Assembly (NCBI GenBank): GCA_964458575.1
Contig: CAYWMD010000069.1
Span: 1-33,840 of the forward strand
Direction of reading: 5' to 3'
DNA length: 33,840 bases
DNA from: CAYWMD01 sp964458575
GTDB taxonomy: Bacteria > Verrucomicrobiota > Verrucomicrobiia > Limisphaerales > JADLHS01
Position numbers and translations under genes: made by a program. The stretch's first letter is position 1. Every line of letters begins with the position of its first letter. The notes beneath the pieces were generated by a model. The model had not been told where the DNA came from. It ran no database searches and saw only the letters and a program-made list of their open reading frames with translations. This document shows, in pieces, positions 9,271-17,460 of the stretch.

Positions 9271-9286
9271 CCGCTAAATTTAGCGG
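9271..9286. promoter_or_regulatory. Perfect 16-base palindrome in the FecR-cyclase junction
   Basis: CCGCTAAATTTAGCGG reads the same on both strands and fills much of the 34-base gap between the two genes. In RNA it would fold as CCGCTA/TAGCGG with an AATT loop. It could set the ratio of the two proteins (partial termination, RNA processing or ribosome access) or be a protein-binding site. No T-run follows, so it is not a standard terminator. Confidence 0.55.
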
Positions 9287-9298
9287 GCGGACTCGGGC

Positions 9299-12200
9299 TT
9301 AGAAGAAGAATTTGAACCCGGCCACGAACGCGCGTTCGCGCGGCAGCTCGTTGTACAGCGTGAGCGGGTTCAGTTTGTAATTCTTGTCGGTCACGTTCAG
9401 CACGCCCACGCTAACCTGGGCCCGGCGGTTCCAGAAACGGTAGCCGGCGTTCAAATTGACCTGCCAGAATTCGTCGCCGGGCTCGGTGCCGGAATAGCCG
9501 TGGTTGGCCTGCGTCGTCCAGACCCCGTCGGCCTCCGCAAAGAAACCGCAGCGGCAGTTGTACACGCCGTAGAGCCAGACTTGATTGAGCGTGGCCGAGA
9601 CATCCTGGTCGGGCACGCCGGGAACGTCGGGGGAGATGGCGGTGAAGTCGCTGTCCAGGTGCGCGTAGGTGAGGCGATAGCGCGCGCCCAACGTCACTTC
9701 CTTGCCGACGAGCTGGTTCAGGGTGACCGCCAGGGATTCCTCGCGGTAATCCAGTGATTGCCGCGTGCTGGAGGGACTGTCCGCAATCGGCGCGAAGGGA
9801 TTGCTGTTGGTCAGGATACCCACGGCGCGCGCGGCGTCGGATTTCAACAGTTCCGCGTCCACCAGCAGGTAGGTGCCCGTTTTGAATTTCTGGTTCCAGC
9901 CCAGGCCAAATGTCTCAAACCGTGTTCCCGGCACCAGGCCGGCGACGGACTCGGGGATGAGGCTGCGGAAGGCCTGATTGAAGCCGGCGATTTGGGTCGG
10001 CTCGAGGCGCACGCTGGAGTCGAGCGAGAATCCACCGAGCGACTTGGAGTAAAAGCCGCGGAACAAGGTGTCCTGCCACGGATTCCAAAGTATGCCCGCC
10101 TTCGGGGACACGCGGTCAATGGTCTTTTCCCCGGTGGTGATCGGAGCGGTGTCAACGTTCGCCGGATAATGCAGCCGGTCGTAACTGAGGCCCGACGTGA
10201 GCTGCAGTTCATCGAGGATGTTCCAGTAGTGATAGGCGTAGATGGATTCGCGGTCCATGTCGTTATCAATGCTCTGGTCGGTGATGGGCGTGCTGCCACC
10301 GAAGTTGCGCGTCAGGTCGCTGTCCGTGTCCACGTCGGCGGTCTGAAACCGTCCGCCCACGATGACCGTGTGCACCGAGTTCTGCCAGAAATGCTGAAGT
10401 TCGGTGGTATAGGCCTCGAGGTGCCGCCGGTAGTCGGAGTCGAAAAACGGCGGGTCAATCATTGAAACATTCGTGGCGCCGGTGAAAATGTTGACCTGCG
10501 TGCGGAGGAAAAGCAGACCCGGATCGCTGTCGTCAATCTTCAGCTTGTCATCATAGCGCCCGGCCAGCAGGAGCGTGTGGCTGCCCGGCGCCCACTCGTG
10601 ATGATAACCGAGCACGACGTTCGGCTCCTGCGTTTCCTTCACCCGTTGCGTCGTGCTGGCATCGCTCTGCGAATAATATTGCGCCAGGTCGCCGGACTTC
10701 AGATCCAGCGTGGAGGCTTCCACATACACGCTGTCTTGCGGCGTGATCTGTTGCTTCCACCGGCCGGCGAAACTGGTTATCTCGAGATCGTTGTTGGGCC
10801 GGTAACCGCGCTCGTTGCGGTAGTAGGCGTCGAGCGAATAACTGGTGTTGCCCAATACCCCGTACTGCGAGCCGTTCACGATCCAGTCGCCGTGCGAGGA
10901 ATACTCCGTGTCCGAATACGCGCCGATGTGGTCCGAATCAAAAAAGCGCGAGTATTCCTGCTGGGAAATCGTTTGCGCGAGGCCGCCGCCGCCCGCGGGC
11001 GCGAGCAGGTTGGCCATCAGAAATTCGCTGTAGGCCGGGGTTTCGTAACGGAGATTGATGAGCTTGGGATCGCGGATGTAATCGTAACTGGACGCGAGAA
11101 ATTGGTGCGCGGAGGCGTTGGCGTAGTCGGCATTCACCGCGGACGAGGCCTCCTGGACGCTGACGTCAAACATGCCCGCGTCGCGGTAGATGGCCGCCAG
11201 GTTCGCACTGCGCACGGCCTGGTCCTGGTCTAGCAGCAGCGAGGAGCGGAACACGCTTCGGTTGTCGTTCAACTCCTTGGACTTCTCCAAATCATTGATC
11301 GCCTCGTTGTCGCGATTTTCCTGATAGTCGAGCAGCGCCAGATACAGCCAGCTCGTGGGGTCGTTTGGATCCAACTGCTGCGCCAGGCCCAGCTCCTTGC
11401 GGGCGCGCTTCGCGTCGTGTTCATCCGCGTAGGCTTTGCCCAGATAGCTGCGCAAGACGGCGCGTTGCGGTTCGAGCGTCGCGGCCACCTGCAAATCCTG
11501 CACGCCCGCGACGTAACCAGCCCGCGGCAGGGAGAGCAGGTTGAAGCTTTCCCGGATTTTAAGCAGTCCACGACCCAGCCAGGCATTCGCCAGGGCGCCG
11601 TCCAACGCGATGGCCTCGTTGAAAGCCTGCATCGCCGCCGCATTCTTGTTTTGCGCGCTCAACAAGAAACCCTGCAAGGCAAATCCCTGGGCGTTGCGTG
11701 GCGACAATTCCTGCCCGCGATGCAGCGCCGCGAGCGCCGCCTTGACCTGGCCGAAACCAAACAGCAGATCGGCCTGGCGGAGGTGGGCGGCGCCGAAATC
11801 GGGCGCCCGCGCCACCGCTTCGTTGGCGGCCTTGAGCGCGTCGGCCAGTTTGCCGCGCGATTGCAGGTAATACGAGCGGGCCATCCATTCACTGGCCGTG
11901 GTCGGCGCGGGCAGGTCCGCGAGTTGACCGTGCTTTACCGCAACGATGAGCTCCCGCAGCGCGTGGGCCACCGGCGAATTTTCCGGCATCGCTTTCAAGT
12001 CCGATTCGCACTCCGCCACCTGGCCGGCGGACAGCAGCAACGCTGCGTAGAAACCATGCTCGACCCCGGTCGCGCGCGGCCGGCCTTCCGGATAGCGCGC
12101 CAGTGCGGCCAGCAAATCGCCCTGGCGATAGGCGTCCAGCGACGCTGCCAGGGCCTGCTTGTCCGCGTCGGACAAAGCGAGATCTTCCGGCGCCACCACT

Positions 12201-12859
12201 TGCGGATAGTACAACACCCATTGAATCACGTTGATGGCATTGATCAGCGGCGACTTCATCGGCGCCTGGCCGGGCGCGACCGTTCCTTGTTCACCGCTGG
12301 CGAGCGAAACCGAACCTTGGGCGTTGGCCAGGCTCACTTCGCCGTTCAACAACGCGAGTTCCGTGCGTCCGTCGTCCGCCACGGCCAGATTGAATTCCGT
12401 GCCGCGGATCGCGCCGGACGCGACCGGCGTCCGAAATTGAATCTCCGTTGGCTTCTCGCGGCTGAAGAGATACGTCGCGCCGGACTTGAGATCGAGCTGC
12501 GGTTTGTCCGTCGGTTTTTCCGGCGGCTGGATTTCCATGCTGGTGAGTTGATCCACGCGCACAACGCTGGCTTCCGACCAGCGCAACGTCGCACGGCTGC
12601 GCAGCCCGGTGCGTAGCCGGTCGCCGACCTGCAAAACCTCGTTGGTTGTGGCGGCCGCCCAGGTCGCAGTGCCCTTGCGTGCGACCTCGACCTTGCCCTG
12701 CCGTTCCACCAGGACGCACTGGGGCGCGTCGGCGGCAAATGTATTGAGGACGCCCGTGAACAGGAGGCTGATCGCCGTGAGCCAGACAGGCAGCGCTCGC
12801 GGCCGAACCCGACATTTCACCGTCGGCCGCCACGAATCGAAATAAATCTGGATCGTCAT
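9299..12859 (-). CDS. FecR-TPR-outer-membrane beta-barrel fusion protein
   Basis: The protein has 1186 residues. A signal peptide lies near 22-43 (LPVWLTAISLLFTGVLNTFA). A FecR domain follows (about 45-197), with the core GDRLRTGLRSRATLRWSE and the later ASGAIRGTEFNLAV and LLNGEVSLA. TPR-type helical repeats run from about 225 to 600 (for example FGQVKAALAALHRGQELSP, then pairs with the NAxAxxxFNEAIALD pattern). From about 645 to the end the sequence is strand-rich and resembles the barrel part of TonB-dependent receptors, including an LNVTDKNY motif and the C-terminal GFKFFF aromatic end used for outer-membrane insertion. I see no obvious TonB box or plug domain. It is the first gene of a pair with the CHASE2 cyclase. 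The ATG at 12859 has no clear ribosome binding site, so a GTG 13 codons later is possible. Confidence 0.85.
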   Translation of the reverse strand: MTIQIYFDSWRPTVKCRVRPRALPVWLTAISLLFTGVLNTFAADAPQCVLVERQGKVEVARKGTATWAAATTNEVLQVGDRLRTGLRSRATLRWSEASVVRVDQLTSMEIQPPEKPTDKPQLDLKSGATYLFSREKPTEIQFRTPVASGAIRGTEFNLAVADDGRTELALLNGEVSLANAQGSVSLASGEQGTVAPGQAPMKSPLINAINVIQWVLYYPQVVAPEDLALSDADKQALAASLDAYRQGDLLAALARYPEGRPRATGVEHGFYAALLLSAGQVAECESDLKAMPENSPVAHALRELIVAVKHGQLADLPAPTTASEWMARSYYLQSRGKLADALKAANEAVARAPDFGAAHLRQADLLFGFGQVKAALAALHRGQELSPRNAQGFALQGFLLSAQNKNAAAMQAFNEAIALDGALANAWLGRGLLKIRESFNLLSLPRAGYVAGVQDLQVAATLEPQRAVLRSYLGKAYADEHDAKRARKELGLAQQLDPNDPTSWLYLALLDYQENRDNEAINDLEKSKELNDNRSVFRSSLLLDQDQAVRSANLAAIYRDAGMFDVSVQEASSAVNADYANASAHQFLASSYDYIRDPKLINLRYETPAYSEFLMANLLAPAGGGGLAQTISQQEYSRFFDSDHIGAYSDTEYSSHGDWIVNGSQYGVLGNTSYSLDAYYRNERGYRPNNDLEITSFAGRWKQQITPQDSVYVEASTLDLKSGDLAQYYSQSDASTTQRVKETQEPNVVLGYHHEWAPGSHTLLLAGRYDDKLKIDDSDPGLLFLRTQVNIFTGATNVSMIDPPFFDSDYRRHLEAYTTELQHFWQNSVHTVIVGGRFQTADVDTDSDLTRNFGGSTPITDQSIDNDMDRESIYAYHYWNILDELQLTSGLSYDRLHYPANVDTAPITTGEKTIDRVSPKAGILWNPWQDTLFRGFYSKSLGGFSLDSSVRLEPTQIAGFNQAFRSLIPESVAGLVPGTRFETFGLGWNQKFKTGTYLLVDAELLKSDAARAVGILTNSNPFAPIADSPSSTRQSLDYREESLAVTLNQLVGKEVTLGARYRLTYAHLDSDFTAISPDVPGVPDQDVSATLNQVWLYGVYNCRCGFFAEADGVWTTQANHGYSGTEPGDEFWQVNLNAGYRFWNRRAQVSVGVLNVTDKNYKLNPLTLYNELPRERAFVAGFKFFF

Positions 12860-13037
12860 AATTCAAGCGTGTGAAAAACTCGCAATCCTGTCGCAGGCAG
12901 GAAGTAATGTGCTGTGCGATGCTTTTACCCGCCCGCCCCGGCATTGGCAAGAATCATCTTCGGCATATCGGCATACACGATTGGCCCCCGAACATTACGC
13001 CTCGCGCCACGCTGTTCCCGGAGCTTATTTTCGGCCG

Positions 13038-13049
13038 GTTTCGCGAAAC
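13038..13049. promoter_or_regulatory. 12-base palindrome GTTTCGCGAAAC
   Basis: A perfect palindrome lies four bases before the strong hairpin, between divergent genes. Its size and symmetry fit a dimeric regulator site; the regulator is unknown. Confidence 0.3.
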
Positions 13050-13053
13050 GAGA

Positions 13054-13085
13054 AGCGCCGGCCCGGAGGAATTTGGGCCGGCGCT
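13054..13085. other. Strong hairpin, 11-base-pair GC-rich stem
   Basis: AGCGCCGGCCC and GGGCCGGCGCT pair perfectly around the loop GGAGGAATTT. There is no T-run on the plus side; on the minus side a mixed T/C stretch follows. No known gene ends here, so a simple terminator role is not explained by the context. The loop carries GGAGGA on the plus strand and CCTCC (anti-Shine-Dalgarno-like) on the minus strand, which would suit a structured leader or small RNA. Confidence 0.5.
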
Positions 13086-13180
13086 ATTGCGTCGCCGGTG
13101 GACTTTCAGACCTTGACAGCCAATCAAAACGCGCCACCGGTATCAACAGAGGCCAGGTGACAAATTGGTAACGATTCTGA

Positions 13181-13390
13181 AACGGCGATGCCGTCCTTCC
13201 TCGCGAATTTGAAACGGGCGGCGCCCTACCGGACGAAATCCGCGCGGTCCTCGACGAATCCACGACGAACGTGGGGCGTTGTCGCTGGAGTTTTCAGGCG
13301 GCGCATGCGCCGTGGTTCGAGGCCGCCCGGTTGCTGCACTACGCACGACCGGGCCGCGTTTTTCATTTGCCACTGTGGTTGACGCCGTAA
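13181..13390 (+). pseudogene. Possible gene remnant: coding-like frame without a start
   Basis: After a TGA at 13178, the frame is open for 69 codons to a TAA at 13388. It reads like protein: LPREFETGGALPDEIRAVLD, then WSFQAAHAPWFEAARLLHYA and GRVFHLPLWLTP. Third codon positions are mostly G or C, as in neighbouring genes. No ATG, GTG or TTG lies near the beginning (the first GTG is at 13271), and the sequence before it does not look coding. It may be the 3' remnant of a lost gene or simply chance. I do not recognise a family. Confidence 0.3.
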
Positions 13391-13485
13391 CGCCGGTCCC
13401 GCATCGTAGGCAAGCATCCAGCAACGACGACGCAATCGCCGGCGCGGTCTGCCGACCACCCCTGGGCGATGCAACGCGAACAACC

Positions 13486-13926
13486 ATGAAAGCATCCGCC
13501 AACATCAAAACGCCGGCGCAATACATTGCCAGCCTCCCCGAACCGCGACGATCGGTGGTCCGGACCGTTCACATCGCCATCCGCAAGGCCGCGCCGGCGC
13601 TCAAACCGAACCTCTGCTACGGCATGCTCGGCTATGGCATCCAGCATCACCGGTACGCCAACGGCCGGGAAGGACATTGGGTCGTCGTGGGGCTCGCCAG
13701 CCAGAAAAATCACATCAGCCTCTACGTGTGCGTTTGCGAAGGCGACGGCTACCTCGTGGAGCAGCACAAGGATCGGCTGGGCAAGGTAGCCACTGGCAAA
13801 AGCTGCGTCCGCTTTCGGAAACTCGAACACCTGAATCTTTCGGTGGCCATGAAGTTGGTGAAACGCGCGGCGCAACTGGTGCCGGGCCGACGCCGGGTGA
13901 AGCGAGTTGCTCCGCCGGAGTCCTGA
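13486..13926 (+). CDS. DUF1801 domain protein
   Basis: From the ATG at 13486 the product is 146 residues. It shows the DUF1801 (YdhG-like) pattern: TPAQYIASLPEPRRSVVRTV at the start, then APALKPNLCYGMLGYG, a central GHWVVVGLASQKNHISLYVC strand pair, and a basic C-terminal helix with SCVRFRKLEHLNLSVAMKLV. The fold is small alpha/beta and cytoplasmic. The biochemical role of the family is unknown, so I infer none. The start was chosen because DUF1801 proteins begin with this helix and the 69 in-frame codons upstream show no similarity to it. It stands alone, 144 bases before the DUF900 gene. Confidence 0.85.
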   Translation: MKASANIKTPAQYIASLPEPRRSVVRTVHIAIRKAAPALKPNLCYGMLGYGIQHHRYANGREGHWVVVGLASQKNHISLYVCVCEGDGYLVEQHKDRLGKVATGKSCVRFRKLEHLNLSVAMKLVKRAAQLVPGRRRVKRVAPPES

Positions 13927-14070
13927 AACCGCGATTAAATTCCAAAGCCGGAATTTTGCGCTCGACGCGCCGGCGGACAGCAAGGAATCTGCGCCACAAC
14001 CAATTCGGAAACCGGCGCTCAGAGCCTTCCGGCGCGATCCCCGGGGTCCGGATGCAACCCGTTTAAACCT

Positions 14071-15051
14071 ATGGCAACCGACTTCATGATCTGCACGCGC
14101 GCGGCGGACGGCGACCGTTTCGTTCCCGAACCGGGCGCAACCACGTTCCTCAAGGTGAAGCACAACGCGCCGCTGCCCCAACCGTCCGACAAGGCCAAAG
14201 TGGAGGCCTGGATCCGGGAATTGTTCAAGCAGGCCATCTGGGGCAAGGACAGCCGCACCGGCGCGCCGCGCGGCGACATCCTCGTGTTCGTGCACGGTTA
14301 CAACAACGGGCAGGACGTGGTGCTGCGGCGGCAACGGCGGTTGAAGGAAGACCTGGCCACCGCCGGGTTCAAGGGCGCGGTGGTGTCGTTCGACTGGCCG
14401 AGCGCGAACATGGCGCTCAACTATCTGGAAGACCGGCACGACGCGAAGGCCACGGCGCTACGATTAGTGGACGATTGCATCAAGCTGTTCGCGGCGAAAC
14501 AAACGCCCGACTGCTGCATCAACGTGCATCTGCTCGCCCACTCGACCGGCGCTTACGTGGTGCGCGAGGCGTTTGACGACGCGGACGATACCGAAGTCGC
14601 CAACGCCTCGTGGATGATCAGCCAGATTGCGTTCATTGGCGGCGACATTTCCAGCGGCTCGATGGCGGCGGACAGCGACAGCTCGCAATCGCTGTATCGC
14701 CATTGCATCCGGCTGACGAACTATTCCAACCGAGGCGACTCGGTGTTGAAGCTTTCCAACGTCAAGCGCATCGGCTTGGCCCCGCGCGTGGGCCGGGTGG
14801 GGCTGCCGGAAAATCATCCGGACAAGGCGGTGGACGTGGATTGTTCGGACTATTTTAACCGGTTGGACTCCGACCCTGCGGTGAAGGCGGCTGACCAGTG
14901 GGAATCCATCGGTTCGTTCGATCACTCCTGGCACATTGGCAATCGCGTGTTCGCGGCGGACCTGTTTGAAACCCTGCGGGGCGACCTGGACCGCGCCATC
15001 ATTCCCACGCGCCGGCTGGAAGGCGGGCGATTGAAACTTCAGCGGGCGTAA
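14071..15051 (+). CDS. Alpha/beta hydrolase, DUF900-like
   Basis: The protein has 326 residues and no signal peptide. The oxyanion-loop motif LVFVHGYNN lies at residues 71-79. The nucleophile elbow LLAHSTGAYV puts the catalytic Ser at 158; it has A-H-S-T-G rather than G-x-S-x-G, as in DUF900 (PF05990) hydrolases. A late His (285 or 288 in FDHSWHIG) is a good candidate for the triad, and an acidic residue in the region VDVDCSD could complete it. Probably a cytoplasmic esterase-type enzyme; the substrate is unknown. A GTG-start Cys-cluster gene follows 29 bases later, likely in the same operon. Confidence 0.85.
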   Translation: MATDFMICTRAADGDRFVPEPGATTFLKVKHNAPLPQPSDKAKVEAWIRELFKQAIWGKDSRTGAPRGDILVFVHGYNNGQDVVLRRQRRLKEDLATAGFKGAVVSFDWPSANMALNYLEDRHDAKATALRLVDDCIKLFAAKQTPDCCINVHLLAHSTGAYVVREAFDDADDTEVANASWMISQIAFIGGDISSGSMAADSDSSQSLYRHCIRLTNYSNRGDSVLKLSNVKRIGLAPRVGRVGLPENHPDKAVDVDCSDYFNRLDSDPAVKAADQWESIGSFDHSWHIGNRVFAADLFETLRGDLDRAIIPTRRLEGGRLKLQRA

Positions 15052-15080
15052 GCATCATCGCGCCTCGTCGCGTCCGTGTT

Positions 15081-15455
15081 GTGCCGATCTTCTACGAATG
15101 CCAGCGTTGCACCGCCTGCTGTCGCTGGCCCGGGCAGGTGCGCGTGACGGAAGCGGAAATCACCCGGCTCGCCGCGTTCAAGGGTCTGGGCGAGCACGAC
15201 TTCATTCAGCGCTTCATGCGGTTGCGCCACGACCGCCGCGGACTGGCGTTGCAGGAAAAACCAAACGGCGAATGCGTCTTCTTCGAGGGCAACGATTGCT
15301 CGGTTCAGGCCGTGAAGCCGCAGCAATGCCGGGATTTTCCGAACCGCTGGAACTTTCCCGGCTTCGAGCAAGTGTGTCGCGCCCTTCCGCGCAGCGTGAG
15401 TGATGAAGCATATCAGCGATTGATCGGTGCGCTGGATCGTCATCAAACTCCCTGA
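15081..15455 (+). CDS. YkgJ-family cysteine cluster protein
   Basis: The product is 124 residues from a GTG codon. The N-terminus has CxxCxxCC (Cys7, 10, 13, 14) and further Cys at 65, 73, 83 and 99, including NDCSVQAVKPQQCRDFP, the signature of the YkgJ/UPF0153 family (PF03692), which probably binds zinc or an iron-sulfur cluster. No membrane segment is seen. Function in the family is unclear. The GTG start places the first CxxC seven residues in, as usual for the family; no ATG is available in frame. It lies 29 bases after the DUF900 gene and converges on the next membrane protein with a 7-base gap. Confidence 0.88.
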   Translation: MPIFYECQRCTACCRWPGQVRVTEAEITRLAAFKGLGEHDFIQRFMRLRHDRRGLALQEKPNGECVFFEGNDCSVQAVKPQQCRDFPNRWNFPGFEQVCRALPRSVSDEAYQRLIGALDRHQTP

Positions 15456-15462
15456 CCGGCGC

Positions 15463-16386
15463 TCAATTGGCCGGGGCCGGCGGCGGCGGCACTCTCGTGG
15501 CGGTGTCATGCCAGGCGGTGATCGCCGCGCTTAATTCGTCCATGGCGCGCCGACCGCCGCCCAGCGTCCAGTGCCCCTCTGTGTGGAAGCGAATCTGCCG
15601 CTCGCCACCGTCCGGGAGCCGGAGATGAAGGATGACATGCGCGGTGCCGCTGAGCATCGAGGTGTTGCCCGCGTCCGCGCGGCGTTCGAGTTGAACGATC
15701 TGCGCGGGCGTGATCCCGAACTGGTCCGCGTCGCCCCAATACACCAGTTGCGGCCCGCCAATCCACAGCGCGCCGATGTCGTCCTCGACCAGCGTCAGTT
15801 TCTTGAAGCTGCTCCGGCCCGGGTCGGAAATGCCGACGAGAACGGCGCTTTGCAGTTGCGCCGGGAGAATGCCCCGTGCCGCCAGTCGTTTGGCGATCAG
15901 TTTTCGCGTGAGCGGCGTCCAGATGTCCACCCACATTTGCACGATTTGCGTGCCGATGATCGCGGCAAACAGTGGTACGAGGAAAGTGATCTGGCCGCGC
16001 AGACCAAAAGCGCGCATCACCGGTTCCAGGAACACGCCCAGAATCAACGCCAGCCCGACGGCCACGAGGATCGGGATGAAAATCTTGGCCACGTAGAGTT
16101 TGCCCTTGTATGACGAAAAGAACGGACGTTGGAAATCGAACGTGAAGCAGTTGGTCAGCAGCACGATGGCGTAAGCCGCGGCGCCGGCGGCCAGGAAGAA
16201 GCCGCCGACAATGAACATGAAAATGAAACGAATCGGATCCACGCCGCCTTCCGGGCCGGATGCGGGGGTGGGGTCGTTTCGATGGCGCCAAGCCACCAGG
16301 CTGACCCAGAACACGAGGTTACCCAGCAGCAGCGCCCAAAGCAGAACGACCTTCAGTTTCGAGACCCGCCTGGTGGTCTGTTGCAT
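15463..16386 (-). CDS. Membrane protein with cytoplasmic beta-rich domain, unknown family
   Basis: The protein has 307 residues. Four hydrophobic helices are visible: about 12-32 (VVLLWALLLGNLVFWVSLVA), 53-77, 98-118 (AKIFIPILVAVGLALILGVF) and 130-150. The remaining half is soluble. Its strand-like segments (SAVLVGISDP, GALWIGGPQLVYWGD, AHVILHLRLPDG) followed by a final helix (RRAMDELSAAITAWH) suggest a PH-like or similar small beta domain facing the cytoplasm. A Pro/Ala tail ends it. I do not recognise a family. It is a single minus-strand gene between two plus-strand genes. Confidence 0.75.
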   Translation of the reverse strand: MQQTTRRVSKLKVVLLWALLLGNLVFWVSLVAWRHRNDPTPASGPEGGVDPIRFIFMFIVGGFFLAAGAAAYAIVLLTNCFTFDFQRPFFSSYKGKLYVAKIFIPILVAVGLALILGVFLEPVMRAFGLRGQITFLVPLFAAIIGTQIVQMWVDIWTPLTRKLIAKRLAARGILPAQLQSAVLVGISDPGRSSFKKLTLVEDDIGALWIGGPQLVYWGDADQFGITPAQIVQLERRADAGNTSMLSGTAHVILHLRLPDGGERQIRFHTEGHWTLGGGRRAMDELSAAITAWHDTATRVPPPPAPAN

Positions 16387-16490
16387 GCCGGGCGCAGATT
16401 AGGCGCGGAAGCCCGGCGTCACAAGCCGGCTTTTTGCGGCGGGTTTACGGATTGCCTTGAGGCCGGAACCGGGGCCACCCTTGACCGCAA

Positions 16491-17408
16491 ATGCAACCCC
16501 AACCTCACTCCGCCGACCAGTTCGGCCCGCAACGCGACTTCTGGTGGCATCGGGATTTTCTCGACCTCATGGCGACGCGTTGGCGGTTGCGCGCCGCCGG
16601 GTCGCTGGCCGACATCGGCTGTGGGCCGGGTCATTGGTCGCGTTTGCTCTACCCGTACTTGCGCGTGCCCGCCCGATTGACCGGTGTGGACCGCGAAGCA
16701 CGCTGGGTGACGGAAGCAGCGCAAAACTTCCGCCGCGCCTTTCCGAACGCCGCGCCGGATCAATTCACTTTCGTTGAGGGCGACGCGACCAAGCTTCCGC
16801 TGCCGGACCACGCTTTCGAAGTTGTCACCTGCCAGACGTTGCTCATGCACCTGGAGCGGCCCCTGGCGGCGTTGCGCGAAATGCTCCGCATATTGCGCCC
16901 CGGCGGACTGCTCGTTTGTGTCGAACCGAACAACCTTTGGAATTACCTGCCGTTTACCTCGTTGAGTGCGGGCGAACCTGTCGAGTTGCTCGTGGAACGG
17001 TTCGAATTCTGGTTGCGTTACCACCGCGGCCTGCAGGCGGTTGGCCGCGGGGATCATACCATCGGCGATTTGCTGCCGGGATATTTTGCGCAGCTTGGCC
17101 TGGGGGACATCACCGTGCATCTCTCCGACCGGGCCGCCTCGATTTTTCCGCCATATACCACGCCCGCGCAGCAGGTGCTTCTCGAGGCGGAAAGCGGGGC
17201 GAAAGCCGCCGCCCTCGGACCCTGGAATCGCGAAGCGGTGCGGCGTTGTGTGCTCGACGGTGGTGGCAGCGACGGATTCTTTGAGCGGGTCTTTGCCGGC
17301 CTGCTGGCCAATTTCACCCGCGAACAACAGGCGATCCTCGCTGGCAATTTTCACGCCGGGGGCGGCGGCGTGACCTACCTGGTCTCGGGTCGAAAACCGG
17401 GTGGTTGA
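16491..17408 (+). CDS. Class I SAM-dependent methyltransferase
   Basis: The protein has 305 residues. Motif I, LADIGCGPGHWS, is at residues 39-50 and is followed by an acidic end of strand 2 (LTGVDREA). FVEGDATKLPLPDHAFEVVT is motif II with the conserved Asp before it, and LRILRPGGLLVCVEPN is post-motif III. This matches the Methyltransf_11/25 fold used on small molecules. The C-terminal third (about 150-305) is a family-specific cap and gives no substrate hint. Cytoplasmic. Start at ATG 16491; no clear ribosome binding site. It converges on the rhomboid gene with a 52-base gap. Confidence 0.9.
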   Translation: MQPQPHSADQFGPQRDFWWHRDFLDLMATRWRLRAAGSLADIGCGPGHWSRLLYPYLRVPARLTGVDREARWVTEAAQNFRRAFPNAAPDQFTFVEGDATKLPLPDHAFEVVTCQTLLMHLERPLAALREMLRILRPGGLLVCVEPNNLWNYLPFTSLSAGEPVELLVERFEFWLRYHRGLQAVGRGDHTIGDLLPGYFAQLGLGDITVHLSDRAASIFPPYTTPAQQVLLEAESGAKAAALGPWNREAVRRCVLDGGGSDGFFERVFAGLLANFTREQQAILAGNFHAGGGGVTYLVSGRKPGG

Positions 17409-17460
17409 TCCAGCGGCAACACGAGGCATATCCGCGAGCCTGGCGGACGCGGGGATTCCG

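Larger units (their letters stand above)
12860..13485. other. Non-coding interval, 626 bases, divergent promoter region
   Basis: This gap separates the minus-strand FecR-barrel gene from the plus-strand DUF1801 gene, so it should hold promoters for both. It contains a 12-base palindrome at 13038-13049, a strong hairpin at 13054-13085 and a coding-like frame without a start codon at 13181-13390, each listed separately. No RNA gene was recognised. Confidence 0.5.

Noticed and set aside
11417..12616. 399-codon open frame on the plus strand opposite the FecR-TPR region
   Set aside because: Antisense to the FecR and TPR domains; the Arg/Gln-rich composition is typical of a shadow frame.
13113..13118. 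TTGACA as a -35 box upstream of the DUF1801 gene
   Set aside because: No acceptable -10 sequence occurs 16-18 bases downstream (ACCGGT lies at the expected position), so I do not call a promoter.
13363..14439. 358-codon minus-strand frame across the DUF1801 and DUF900 genes
   Set aside because: It overlaps two recognisable plus-strand genes and an intergenic gap; the translation has no motif.
15456..15474. CCGGC/GCCGG hairpin as terminator between the Cys-cluster gene and the membrane protein
   Set aside because: The stem has only five base pairs with a nine-base loop and no T-run; in GC-rich sequence this is common by chance.
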